A DNA stretch of 64,000 nt. Origin: Mallotus nudiflorus. Taxonomy: Eukaryota > Streptophyta > Magnoliopsida > Malpighiales > Euphorbiaceae. The translations under genes were made by a program, and so were the position numbers. Below are positions 22,663 to 34,842 of this stretch, in pieces; position 1 is the first letter of the stretch, and each line of letters begins with the position of its first letter. The stretch is from contig CANTUR010000243.1 in assembly GCA_947683625.1 (NCBI GenBank), forward strand, positions 1,302,001 through 1,366,000, read 5' to 3'. A model generated the notes under the pieces. The model did no database searches, had not been told where the DNA came from, and saw only the letters and a program-made list of their open reading frames with translations.

Positions 22663-23420
22663 AGAGTTTTAAGCCTTCGGTGTTGTATATGGTTGTTTTG
22701 TTTGGTGGTTATGATAAGGGCAAGTTGTGGGATAAGGGTGAGGTTTGGGGTAGAATTGGTTAAGTTTAGTTAGAGTAGTAGAGTAGTTTGATGCTGATAG
22801 GGTAGAAGAAGTTTTAAATGAAGTGGGAGAGTAAGTGGAAATAATACTTGATTTTAATAAAAAAAAAATGTTCTAGAGGATGAGTGAGTTAAAGCCAAGG
22901 ATTAGATGGCATAGAGACTAGCACAACATCTACATTAGGAGGGAGACCTGAAACTTATTTGAAGGGAAATAATTTTTCATCAATGCACCATGTCTAGAAA
23001 TATATATTTTGCCTGAATTTTTATCATAACATCTATATCCAAGGTGTATTGGTGAATAACTTAGGAAGAAACATTGAGTTGATCAAAATGTGAATTTATA
23101 TTTATTATAAGGCCTTTAAAAAGGGTAAACCAATGACTTGGTATACAATTAATGGTGTGTTAAACCTAATGCATTGTACCTTGAAGACATCATAGTGATA
23201 ATACCTGAAGGTTATAATAACTCAATAGTGGAGCAAATTAGAGTTTTCTAAGGAATGTAATTTATGAGAGGTTAGTTTATAAGGAAAGTTTGTTATACAT
23301 AAGAGGGTAAAATGGTTAAAGGAGGGAGGGAGGACACCGTCAGTGTTGGTGATTGTCATTATTGAGGAGGTTGAGGAGGAGGAAGGAGAGGAAGAAGAAG
23401 TCATCAGTTTTAATATTAAA

Positions 23421-23433
23421 TGCTTTGATACCA
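23421..23433 (-). promoter_or_regulatory. Primer binding site of the TA...CT copia derivative
   Basis: The minus strand reads TGGTATCAAAGCA directly after the LTR end, matching the iMet-type primer site common in copia elements. Confidence 0.85.
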
Positions 23434-23576
23434 AGTCATAATATAGTGTGAAAGATAGTTTTGTATTTCATTAGACATATGTATATATACAAAAATAGAA
23501 TAATAACTCTAACTATAGATATATATAGAGAGTTAACAAACAGTTTGATTAGTGCTAGAAGATTGTTGTTGTGATA
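23434..23576 (-). repeat. 5' LTR of the TA...CT copia derivative
   Basis: 143 bp; see partner at 20850-20990. Outer flank GTGAA (23577-23581). Confidence 0.85.
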
Positions 23577-23581
23577 GTGAA

Positions 23582-23903
23582 AAACAAAAATATTCATATG
23601 TGTGATTAAAATGTAAAAAAAATGACATCAGTGTAAGGACTTAAAAGAAATTTTTTATGTGAAAACTTGCACTTTAATCCCTGAACTAATAGTAAAATTA
23701 ATGAAAGTATGAAGTAGCAAAATAAAATCAAAACTCATTGATGTCATAGTATATTTCTCAAATAGGGGAGATCGACTAATGTATTTAAGTAAACCTTAAG
23801 GGTTTTATAATTTGTCCTAAGATTATTTTACATGTGATTTAACTATTAATTTATCTATTTTGATACTTTTTAGAATATAAGTTTAGTTTAAGATTATTTT
23901 TTA
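23582..23903. other. AT-rich spacer
   Basis: Nothing recognised. Confidence 0.4.
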
Positions 23904-23912
23904 TTTATAATA

Positions 23913-25343
23913 GGGATAACAACAATTTTAGTCTTATAAATTATAACCAATTTTCAGTTAAGTCCTATATGTTCAATTTTTTATGATTGAGTTCAGTATG
24001 AATTTGAAAAATTACCCATTAGTCCTAGTCTATTATCTTTAACAAAAAATGTATATGTGGCTTTAAACATGCTCATAAGGGCAATGATGTCATCAAATGT
24101 TGCCACATTGGATTGCCATGTCACTCACAACTAAAATTTCTCCTAAACCTCTTATTAAAGATGTTGTTGTTAGAGGTGGTGTTAATTATAATCCCTCTCA
24201 TATTCCCTAACAAATCCTAGCTCCACAACATCCCGATCAAAATTATCCCTAATTTCACCTAATACCACCATTTAACACCATCACCATCATTAAAATTAAC
24301 AAACATGACTACCTCCAATAACATTAACACCAATGATATAGAAAATCAACAACATCATCAATAACAATATATATAAGTAATCATATCATCAATAAAGCAA
24401 TAGATTGCGAAGAAGAAGAGTATAATAAAAGCAAAATAAGTCAGCTACCATAACTTATTGTAGAAATAAGAAATAAGAAAGAAGAATAAAAATAAAAAGG
24501 AAGTGAATCTAAAGAAATAAGAAAGAAGAATAAAAATAAAAAGAAGAAAGTGAATCTAAAGAAAAGACTTTAGAACCCACAAAAAAAACCAAACAAGAAA
24601 TGAGAATATCCATTAGTATCAAATCTTTCTCCCCTATAAAAGTTATTATTTGAAGAAAAAAAACTCAAATTAAACAAAAATTAGAGAGAACCTAACAACC
24701 ATCATTACTTTCCTTAATAATACCTCTAGCTTCAAATTTCATCATCATTAACATCAAATTTTCATATTTTCTCTTGCAAATAACTCCATCATTATTTTCA
24801 CTTTCATAAGAAGGCAAAGTCAGGTCCATATGTTTGTAACCATAATAATGAGTCAATCTACAAGAGAACAAATACTCTGCAATACAATATCTTTGGTAAC
24901 ATCCATAAGCTCAAAATTGATATTTATGAACTCTCTTTCTCTCTCTTTGCAATCCAAACTTTATAAAAAATTGCAATAAACCCATAAGTAAAAAATCAAT
25001 TAGGAAACAAATATTGAAGGATGGAAGATGATAGAAATTGAGTGGAGGTAGCAAGTGGAGAGCGGTGTTGTTAGATCTATTTTTTATTGGCAGTAAGCAG
25101 AGGTAGTGATAATTAGGAGAAGGTAGGTTAAGGCATCAATGGTGGGACTGTGAATGGAGGAGGCCACATCAATAACCAAATGTGCATAAATCATGCCACA
25201 TATGCGAGCTCTGTCAAAGATAACAACCTAGGAATAACAGGTAATGTTTTAAATTCATATTGAACTCAAATTTCAAAAATAGAACATATAAGACTTATTT
25301 AAAAATCAGGTATAACTTGTAAGACTGAAATTGTTATCATCCC
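23913..25343. mobile_element. Non-autonomous Mutator-like element with 9-bp target duplication
   Basis: Long terminal inverted repeats of about 170 bp: left 'gggataacaacaattttagt', right end (reverse complement) 'gggatgataacaatttcagt', with 'aagtcctatatgttc/aagtcttatatgttc', 'gagttcagtatgaattt/gagttcaatatgaattt' and 'atatgtggc' shared. A perfect TTTATAATA duplication flanks it (23904-23912 and 25344-25352). The interior (24100-25170) has His/Asn-coding 'caccat' and 'aacaac' low-complexity stretches and no transposase (MURA) or recognisable gene. Non-autonomous MULE. Confidence 0.9.
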
Positions 25344-25443
25344 TTTATAATAAAATGAAAATTATTGTTAATTTTATATGTTGTGAGTTTATTATCATTA
25401 GTTGAATACGACATTATTTAATTAATAATTTTACTATAAAATA

Positions 25444-25446
<3 letters not shown>

Positions 25447-25492
<46 letters not shown>
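25447..25492. repeat. (AT)n(AC)n microsatellite
   Basis: About 16 AT units pass directly into about 7 AC units. Confidence 0.95.
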
Positions 25493-25493
<1 letters not shown>

Positions 25494-25516
25494 AATGAAT
25501 AAGGTATTAAAATATA

Positions 25517-27164
25517 GGATAAATTGCACAATTGGTGTGCCAACTTTTAAATTTTTGCTATTTTGGTGGTCAAATCTTTTTTTTTTTACAATTGAGTGTT
25601 TAAACTCTTTAATTTTGTATCATTTAGGTGGTTGATGGTGGCCAGAGTGTCTAGTTAGCATGAGTGGGGCCCAATTTAAGCCATGTAGCTTGCCACATCA
25701 ACATTCACTTATAGATGTTATTAGAAATATCTAAAATGCCCTAGTTTCTATACCAAATTTTCCTTTTGGACCTAGGGATTTGCTTTTGAAAAAAAAAATG
25801 CAATATAGGAAGAAGAAGAAATACTCAAACTTCACAAAAAAATTAAAATTGCTATAGTCATCATCATTATTCACCATTTCCCAAAAGCTTCACCGGAAAA
25901 TAGAAATACTCATTTTGATTTAGTTTATTGACAAACTCATCATCGTTCACTATTCTTACTAACAACTTCAGAGCCTTTAAATGGTTACATTTTACACACA
26001 AATGTAAAATTGTATCCATATCTAGCAACTTAGAAGTCGACCAATTTCTACCTATTAAAATAACCAATTTCAACCTATTAAAATAAATAAATAAAATTGA
26101 TGAATTAGGATTCCTTCTCCCCCTCGCCACCACCGCCTCCTCCTCCTCCTTATCCTCATCCACATCATTATTATCTTCATTACTCACTCCTCCTTTCAAG
26201 CTTTCTTGATTTGCTTTTTTCCAGTAATGGTTGCTATTTCTACAGAAGAAAAAAGGGTAATTATGCCCATGAAACATCAAACTAGAAAAAATAGTCAAGA
26301 AGACACAAAGATAAATTAAAGATCCAACCATAACCAAAAACTGAGAAAAGGGTGGTTGTTGTTTACTAAATGGATAGCTTGAGCATCTTCATTTTCATGG
26401 AGGTCTTGCTTTCTTCTTATCAAAGACTGTACCTTAGAGGTAACACATAATATAGAATAAACAAAACCCAAAAATATATTTTTCTATGAGCAAATTGTTA
26501 CTAATATCCATTTTTCTGTTATCAAATGTGGTAAATGCACTAAACATTCTTCTAGGTCAAGGCATGGCTAGCATGTACTCTGGGCCTCAAAAAGGTAAAA
26601 TCATCAAGCTTCAATGTTCAACATTATGAGCTTTTGATGATTCTTGTCATCATTTTCTCAGGAATTTTGTTTGGTTTCATTTATATTTAAGAGCTTGCAG
26701 GAAACATTACAGCATTTTGTACTTGGTGAGCAATGCCATTGAAATTGAATGTTGTTGTGTCTCAAATGGAGTTGAAATAATGCTGCAATGCAATAAGCGA
26801 ATTGGGTTTGGTTGGAATCAGCTACTTCCTTATTGATTCTATTTTTAATTAGTTGATTAATAGATTGTGCTCTCTAAGTGCACTCCCAAACCCATAAGAA
26901 GAAGAAGAAAAAAAGGGTTTTAAGTTTGATTAAGATATTATTAGACCTATGCCAATCTATCTACACAAAGTTAATGATGTGGACTGCATGTTGTTCAAAT
27001 GGTGGGCCCCACAAGTGCTGACTAGGCACTTAGTCCACTGCTCACTAATTGAAAGCACTGAAATAGAATAAATTTAGAGAATTCAACCACTTGATTGCAA
27101 AAAAAGTACAATAGCCAAAATAGTAAAAATTAAAAAGTTTACACACTAAAAATGCAATTTTTCC
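25517..27164. mobile_element. Pack-MULE with 9-bp target duplication and ankyrin-gene fragment
   Basis: Terminal inverted repeats of about 180 bp: left 'ggataaattgcaca', right (reverse complement) 'ggaaaaattgcatt', sharing 'gctattttgg/ctattttgg', 'acaattgagtg/caatcaagtg' and 'gtggggccca'. A perfect TAAAATATA duplication lies outside (25508-25516 and 27165-27173). No MURA transposase. The interior encodes a minus-strand fragment of an ankyrin-repeat protein, so this is a gene-carrying, non-autonomous Mutator-like element. It sits 165 bp from another MULE with different termini. Confidence 0.88.
25867..26337 (-). pseudogene. Captured ankyrin-repeat protein gene fragment
   Basis: A 156-codon open frame inside the Pack-MULE. 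Residues about 108-143 (DTILHLCVKCNHLKALKLLV and NDDEFVN) match the ankyrin-repeat consensus of the plant ankyrin/PGG membrane-protein family (ITN1-like). The upstream part has a hydrophobic segment (VGSLIYLCVFLTIFSSLMF), an acidic run (NNDVDEDKEEEEA) and RGRRN, none of which I can place. Only one ankyrin unit is recognisable and the C-terminus ends abruptly. Ankyrin/PGG proteins normally have several repeats plus four membrane helices. Probably a fragment without the original function; whether the chimeric frame is expressed cannot be told. Confidence 0.6.
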
Positions 27165-27173
27165 TAAAATATA

Positions 27174-27712
27174 AGGAAAAAAGAAAACATATAGGTAAAT
27201 GTAAAAAAATAAAAATAACAAATTAATAATTGAAAAAGCGTTTAATGACATAGTATTTTTTGTTTTTTTTGGTCTTTAGGCGTTGTGAGATTTACCCAAG
27301 ATATGTTTTGATTACTTGCTTCCTTGACCTACTCTCCTACCAGGAACTTGTGAATCGACGAAGTAACCGCACGGTCCGCACAAATGTTGCTTAAGAAAAT
27401 CTCCAACATTAAAAAGTTCTTTAAAAAAACCTTACAAAATTTCAAAGCTTTTTTTTTTTTCCTGGTGATTCGTACAAGAGAATACCCACAACATCTCGTT
27501 TCAATGATCAATATCCCCACGACATGAATATTATCTACCTGTTGCACTTGTATATCGGCAGCAGATAAAGCCCCAATAGGGAATATTCATAATTGCTAAT
27601 TGGCTCGACCATGGAACAAAGTAGATGAACATTATATATGTGATGCATATGCAAATGATCATACATATTTATATGCCAGAATATTGCTGGTTGTAGATTT
27701 CGCATATATATC
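27174..27712. other. Intergenic DNA downstream of the small basic gene
   Basis: No coding supported. It probably includes the 3' untranslated region of the minus-strand gene that ends at 27713. Confidence 0.4.
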
Positions 27713-28150
27713 CTACATCGCCAACCGGAAAATGGGTTTTTTCTGCGATACAATTCGGTCAGAATCTCGTTTGGACCTGATCAAATGGCTTAAGACTCTG
27801 ACATAATGACCCATCATCCCTTTTAGCTTTGCTCCTTGCAGACCTTTTTTATGCTTTCTAACCAGTTGAAGCTGTTTTTCTTCTTCTGAAAAGTGCTGCC
27901 CAAGCGAGCTTCTGCTTCTATTTTCCTTTTTTATTTCTTCAATACTACCATTGATTAGTTGCTTCAAGCTCTTATGATCCCCGTCCGCTTTTGCAAGAAA
28001 ACCACCTTCTCCTTGATCAAGAAAAACTTCATTTTCTGGGGAACTTGCTGAGCCATTACGCTCGCCTTCTGGCTCTTTCAATGGTTTTCTTGTTCTCTTT
28101 GACATGGTGATGTCGTAACGGGGTTTACTTGGAACACAATGGCTCCCCAT
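27713..28150 (-). CDS. Small basic plant protein, unidentified
   Basis: A single open exon of 145 codons from the ATG at 28150 (MGSHCVPSKPRYDITMSKRT); a second ATG 15 codons on is an alternative start. The protein is hydrophilic and strongly basic (KRTRKPLK, VRKHKKGLQGAKLKG, RSKRDSDR), with an acidic Ser-rich centre and a helical KQLINGSIEEIKKENRSRSS stretch. No signal peptide or membrane segment. Base composition is clearly richer in G+C than the surroundings and the frame is clean to the TGA/TAA end (FRLAM), which supports a real gene. It resembles short uncharacterised plant proteins but I cannot name a family; nuclear location is a guess from the charge. The overlapping frames 27600-27806 and 27535-27753 are shadows. 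Confidence 0.6.
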   Translation of the reverse strand: MGSHCVPSKPRYDITMSKRTRKPLKEPEGERNGSASSPENEVFLDQGEGGFLAKADGDHKSLKQLINGSIEEIKKENRSRSSLGQHFSEEEKQLQLVRKHKKGLQGAKLKGMMGHYVRVLSHLIRSKRDSDRIVSQKKPIFRLAM

Positions 28151-28162
28151 TCTTGCGGTCAC

Positions 28163-29990
28163 TTTGATTTCCGCACAGGAGAAGTGATTTGAGTGGTTGC
28201 ACGTATAATAAGAGACATGGCCAGACTAAAAGCTCTGTCGTCTCCATCTTGAAGGAAATTGTGTGTTTAAAGGATTGAGTTAACTTAATAACTAATTAAA
28301 GGGTAGTTCAAATGCCTAGGCCTACAAAAAGGTGAAATGTCTGTTTTCAGTTGTCCGGCCATAGCAACCAAGGATTAATTTCTTACTCTTACATCGCTTA
28401 TCATAAATTCATCAGAAGATGAAATGGCACCAAACACCTAGAACTCGTTGTGCTCACTCTTCATCACCCATCAATGGATGACATGAGTCAGAAACTAATA
28501 GGCAATGCAGAGTTTTTTGCTGCTGCTGCTTGAAATCTTATTTAATCAATTTCATTTTCTGTTGCCGATCTATTTTTAGTAGGTAATCGTGACAAAAAGT
28601 TTTGTTCGCTAAACTAACTGCAGAGTTAGTACTACCAAAATTGTCGAGGGTAAATCCAAATTTTTGTCGCTAAATATTGGAAAATTCTACAATGTTTTTC
28701 ATATTTATATCTATTGTTGCATGAATTGTAAAGTTAAAAAATTATATACTTTTTGGCATAGGTTATATGTTTTTCTTATTAATTTTGTGTTTTTACCATT
28801 AAAAATATAAAGATAAAATTAAATAAATAAATAAAAAGACATAATGTACTAAAAATTTTAAATTGAAAACTACATAATATACTTAAATTTACATAAATAA
28901 GTCAAATTTCACATAATTTTTAATATAATTCTTACATAAATTTTAGGTTAGCTATACAATTTTTATATTTCTATGTACCATTGGATGTTTCATATAAAAC
29001 TTACATATGTCAATATTTAAGATTATATATTTGGATGAGGAAATTATAAAATTCATTGTACTTTTACATAATAGTTTTAGATTAAAATTTGTGTTATTGT
29101 TTAAGAAATTACATAATTTTGTGATTAACTTATATACTTTATATTATTCAAGGTATAAAAAAGACTAATCATGTCAATGATAACAAAAAAAAAATCATAA
29201 TATAAACAATGAGACACATATTTACATTTTTTATTGAATAATTTTATATTTTTTAAAAATTGTATAATTTAATGATTTTTGTAAAACTTTTCATTTGAAT
29301 TGTAAAAATTATAAAAATGCATAAAAATTATATAATTCAGTAAACTTTTACATTTAATTTAAATTTTAGAAATTATGCAATTTTTAACAAAATTAGATAA
29401 TTTTTATTGATTTCTGTTATTGTGATAATTGAAGATGTGATAAATATTAATATTCACAATAATGATAGAAATTACATAATACGATAGGAAAAAAAAACTA
29501 CAAAACCCAGCATAATTTTACATAAACTTTAAGATAAAAAATTATGTAGTTCTTTAAAATTAGATAATTTGCTTAATAATTTAAATAACATTTTTTATTT
29601 GGATTGCAATGAAAGAAATTACATAACATAATTAAAAAAAATAAAAGAAAATTGGTACATTTTTACATATTTAAAAGAAATTAGATAAGTTTCTTAAAGA
29701 AATTTAGTTCTTAAATTTTTTTATAATTTTTAAAGATTAGATAATTTTTATTGATTTAAATAATTTTAATAATTTAAAGTGTGTAATTATAAAATTAACG
29801 GTAGTAATGATAAAAATTACATTATACAATGAGAGGCTATATAATTTGGCATATATCTACATTAATATTTGATCAAATAATTAATATATTTTTTGAAGAA
29901 ATTTTATTATGTTTTCATTAATTTATATAACTTAAAAATAGTTTGAGACATAATGTAATGGAATTCAATAGTTTCAAGTCAAACTTTCTA
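28163..29990. other. Upstream region, then AT-rich DNA rich in 'acataa' words
   Basis: 28163-28600 is the moderately GC-rich upstream flank of the minus-strand gene. From 28680 to 29900 the sequence is extremely AT-rich, with 'attacataat', 'tacataa' and 'agataattttta' recurring many times without a fixed period. No gene. Confidence 0.5.
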
Positions 29991-32267
29991 ATAGATAATG
30001 ATCTATGATAAGCTTGTTATGTAGAAATTATCACCTCCCAAGATTGAGTCTCCTTTTGGACCATTCAAGAATGAGATAAAGTTAATTAGAACAACTAACT
30101 TAACCCTTCACCAACAAGAATAAAAATTTAAATCAGACTTGCAATCTTCTAAACAAATGAACAAACATGTTTGACAAGCCAAGAAGAAGAACAAGATTTT
30201 TGGATATTGAGGCCACAAACCTAACTAGAGTTGATAAGTGACAAAGTTCATGCATGAACTTCAAAGTAAATTTCTCACCAAAAGAAATTCAATATTTCAT
30301 ATATTAAAACATATCATCTAACATCTAATTACAATGAAAATGAGGACTTATTTATATGTATGCAAGACCGTGCTCATACTACTATCCTAAGCACTAAACA
30401 TATGATAATTTAATCCTACTAACATGTCATTATAGCCACTAATTACAATTACTCTCACTTATGGCATTAAACACCTCTCTAACTCCCACTTGAGCAATGT
30501 ATGTAGTATTGATTGTGTATGGAGTTCAAAGATACTTTATTTATGTATTATGGCTATTGAAATGGTCAAATACTAGGTGTCAAGTTGTGCAAAGATGTAA
30601 TAGGTTGTTGTAATCATAGGTCTAGGGCTACAATCGTAGCAAAAAGTTGATCTTTTTCTGCTTCCATTTTTTATCTTCTTACGACTGCAATAGTAACTTT
30701 GGCCTCCAAATTCACTTATTTTGATATGGTAAACATGATTATTTGGCCCAAATTTGATCCCACAATGAGTTGGATTTAATTTGGTTGTTGTTAGGACATC
30801 CAAACATCTTGAATTAAGATTAATAAGACTTCTTGCAATTTATTGATTTTAAACTTTTTTATTGGACCTTGTTCAACTTGTAGTAAATCTTAGCATACTT
30901 GTAACTTGTTGGGCTTTAGTCTTAGACTTGAGATCACATCAACTTGGGCTCTCCATATTCTTTCAATTGCTCCAAATAAGGCCTTTTGAAACTCCTTATA
31001 GTTTGAATTTGTTATTGGGCATTCTTGGGCTCTTATTGGTTCATGGTTCCATTAAAAATTGGTGGGCTTAGTTCTTGATGTTACATGAGTTGCCCTTTCT
31101 TCAAAATGATTTTTCATTAAATCAAGTCCTTCACCATCATTACATGTTCCATTTCCTTTAGGAGAATGTTGCCATGCTTTTCTCTAAGGTATGCAATATG
31201 CTTGCCTATTTGCTTTTTAACTCTTACACCACTTTCTCCATGCTTATAAACCTACCAAAGATCATCAAAAATAATATTCACACTTTTTGTTAGTTTATTA
31301 GAGTTAAACAAAATGTATTTGATCATGAATACAAGAATTGGTTAACTTAAGTTCTTGGCTTTCCTCACACCACTAATGGTTGTATAACCACTCATTTTCC
31401 TCACACCAACTACCTTGAATTTCAAAGTGACTAAAATATTCTCTACTGATGTAACTGCTAATAAAATCAAATCATCAACTTCTCGAACTCAACAGACGTT
31501 ACTTATAAAACCAATAAAAGAATAATATTCACACACAAAAAAAATGAATAAGTATTAGAATATTATAATTTGTATGATAATTTTTTTGGAAATGTACAAT
31601 GATTATTTTTTATTTTTTGGGTTGCAGCAAGAATTGTCAGAGAAAAAAAAGATGGAATGAAGTCAATTTGAAACATCTTATATTATGAACAGTTAATATG
31701 AGAACTATGAGAACTATATGTTTATGTTTTTTTTAATTATGTAAAATACTAATATAATTCATAAACATAATTTTTTTTATTTTTAAAATAAATAAACATT
31801 CAAGTTTCTTTGGAATCCCAATTCCAATATGGACAATTACTAAAACCTCTTAAAATTTAATCAAATATATTAGTCAAGTCCTCATTTTTTAGATATACAT
31901 TGTAACATTATTGAATTTTATTTCCATTATGTACAATCAATTTTGCCATTAGTGTAATTCTCTAAAATAAATTATTTTCTTTTAGTTTCTAAAGTTTCAT
32001 ATTTCTAATATTTACATCATTTGTTACTTTTTTTAAACTCTTATATCACTTTTTAAAATTTTCACCAATAATATATAGACAAATTTACTTATTTCAGTTC
32101 TTAATATTGTGAATCAAAAATATAAATACAAAATTTTATAAAATCATATATTTCAGTTATAAAAAAAATTATAATAATACTACATATAAGTCTATATCCA
32201 TTACTTTTAAATATATCAAATATTATTTCATAACATATGTTTTTCAATGATCATATTAAAATAAAAT

Positions 32268-32269
<2 letters not shown>
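29991..32269. other. Unassigned intergenic DNA
   Basis: A slightly more complex stretch (30000-31500) has 'gggcttta', 'ttgggctc' and 'ttgggcat' words typical of retroelement leader/LTR DNA, but no domain, LTR pair or target duplication could be recognised. 31500-32269 is AT-rich. Confidence 0.35.

Positions 32270-32341
<72 letters not shown>
32270..32341. repeat. (AT)n(AG)n microsatellite
   Basis: About 18 AT units followed by about 18 AG units, uninterrupted. Confidence 0.95.
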
Positions 32342-32342
<1 letters not shown>

Positions 32343-34842
32343 GTTCATATGAAATAGCAATCTACTTTCTTTCCATTCTTTTTTTTTTCATCAAATATAA
32401 TAATGTTATGTTCAATAAGAACTCCAATAAGAATACATACATCTACACAATGAGCTCATATGACTAATCTAATGAATGGGCTAGAAAATATGAGAATAAT
32501 GGATATCGACAACTTTAATGATCATGTAATTCGAGTTAACAATCAATTGCAAGAAATCATTTTTAGTGGAAACATATTGAGCGAAGAAGTTATATGTTCT
32601 GCTTTACAACCAACTTTATGACCAGATCAAGTGTTTATGTTTGACACTTGATTTACTAATCCATAGGAAAATTATGAAAAGCTCTCATAAGTTTTCTTCA
32701 ACAATATGAAATGTATTTGTAGGCGGTAGAATGCAGCGCATGCCCAAGTTTTTAGCCACCACGGCATTGTGGGGGCTCATGGCCTATTAGGAAATACAAC
32801 AAGCTTATAGCCCAAGTCAGAGATGGAGTCGCCACCTGTATGAAATCTAGGAAAACTTTTACAACAACTAAATTCCACGGCGATTCTCTATAAGCCATCT
32901 TCAGATACTGGATTCAATAACTAGGCATGGGCTTTTGGAAGCTCACCTAACCTTACGATTGGCCTCCATTTGTATTTTGTATTTCATTAATTTTAATTAT
33001 TTAATTATTTCCTCGATTACATGCAAATTGCAATTTCCTCTAAACAATTTTCCAATTTTGCAATTAAGTTCAAGTTTTAATTAATTTCCAATTACATGCA
33101 AATTGGGTGTGATTCACAACATCCATATATCTACAATTAAATTAACAACATAAATTAATTAAATAAATTAAAGTGCACATGCAAAAAAAAGGGGAGGAGA
33201 AAAGATTACAACCCTTTAACATGCAAGATAACATAAAATGAATAGAATAGAACACAATAAAATAAATAAATGCACACACAAAGAAATGGTGGAAGGATAA
33301 AAGAATTACAACCCTTTAATCATGAAAATACACATAAATGAAATGAAATAACTTAAAGCAAGAATAATAAAGAATTTTTGAAGTAAAATTAGCTATTTGG
33401 TGACTAAGTTGCCACCCTAGTTTATTTTCTGAAAATGAAATTCATTAGCCCCATAATAAAATTCTACAAAAGAAATCACAAAGTCAAATCCTTGAAAATG
33501 AAATAAAATGCAAAAAATGATTACACTTAATTTAATCATATGAACTACAATTGATAACTAAAGTAAATGCAACAAATAAAATAACTCACAAAATAGCAAC
33601 TAAAATAAATGATAAAAATTCTATTTAATAGAATAACATACCAAAATTTTAAATGAAATACCTACAAACAATATTATGAAAATGAAACAAACAACATGAA
33701 TGACTAATAAATGAATTCTAATTATGCGAAAATTAAATAATCACAAATAAAAAATCTTAACTTGAGTAATAAATGAGGTAGAATACTAATAGAGTATAAA
33801 AGTAGAAAAGCAAATCAAATATAGAACATAAAAAATAGAAAACCAAAGTGAAAACATGTCTTGAGTTTAAGGACTACGATGGCACCTTAGTATAATAAGG
33901 AGTCACCTTAATGTAATAGGGTGATGCCTTATTGAATAGGCATCGCCCTAGTAGACTATTAGAAAAACTTTAATTAGAAAATTTATTTTCAAATATGGAC
34001 ATAAACATTAGTAAAATAATTACTGATAAATCATGTAATCATAAAAGAATACAAGAATATAACTTAACTAATCTAGAGAACACTTCAAGTTAACAAGAAA
34101 ACGATAAATGTATGAATTTTTAAAAAGGAAAGTAATAGGGGTTACTATGACACTAAATTCTAGCTCCCATCCTTGCCCTCAGAAATAATCTTATTAGTAT
34201 TTGAATAAGCTTCTCATAATGCAAAGATCGAATCTTGAGCCTTCCTTTTTAGCATACTAAGCTCCTCAGAAAACCTTTAATAAAATACCTTTTTTAGCTC
34301 CTCCTACCTTCAATACCTCTTCCTTTTTTTTCCTTTTCACGTTGTTGTCTTTTAGCCTTGTCCTTTTTTTCTATTATTCTTCTCTTTTTAAGTTCACCTT
34401 TCTTTTTTGTGGTTCACCTCTTGTTCTTCTTAGGTTCCCCTATATGTCCTCTTTCTTCCTTTTATTTTTATAGGAGCCTCCCTTTTTGTTTGTGGTCTAC
34501 CACTTTTTTTTATCCCTCCTCTTCGTCAATTGCTCCCCCTTGTTTCTCTATCTCTAGAGGGCACTTAACCAAAAATTTAGTTATTAGAGAATCGTGGTTA
34601 ACATCTCTAAAAGATAGAGAAATTTATGCCACATCTATTTTAGATATATTTTTTATAGTAGATACCATTAAGGGGCTGCCTCATTGTTAAGGCACTGCTT
34701 TGGTGATTAAGGTGTCACCTTTACGCACTAAGGTGGCGCCTTAATGACATATTAATAATGGGCTTATGGACTTCAAAGGCTTAGTTGGCAGTAGACTTTA
34801 TTAGAAGGCTGTATTCTAAACTTTGCATTATTAGGCTCTATT
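32342..34842. other. Decayed repetitive DNA, no gene
   Basis: Around 32820 'agtcagagatggagtcgcca' resembles a string common in plant Ty3 LTRs, with a weaker echo near 33400 ('gtgactaagttgccaccc'). Around 33870-33960 and 34680-34740, 'caccttagt', 'gatgccttatt', 'gcatcgcc' and 'ggtggcgccttaatg' recur in both orientations. The open frame 34358-34690 is T-rich low complexity. Probably an old retroelement remnant. Confidence 0.35.

Larger units (their letters stand above)
20850..23576 (-). mobile_element. Degenerate Ty1/copia derivative with TA...CT LTR ends
   Basis: Two short LTRs (20850-20990 and 23434-23576) flank 2.4 kb of decayed sequence, with a perfect GTGAA duplication outside (20845-20849 and 23577-23581). 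On the minus strand the LTR begins TATCAC and ends ATGACT, so the termini are TA...CT instead of TG...CA, a non-canonical class known mainly from plant copia elements. The 5' LTR is immediately followed by a tRNA-iMet-type primer site. Reverse-transcriptase and RNase H remnants lie inside. Only about 0.8 kb separates the primer site from RT, so most of gag, protease and integrase is deleted. LTRs differ at about 10 of 141 positions plus a 2-bp indel, so it is much older than the neighbouring Ty3 element. Confidence 0.85.

Noticed and set aside
34358..34690. 110-codon plus-strand frame
   Set aside because: T-rich low-complexity translation, no domain, no neighbouring exon.
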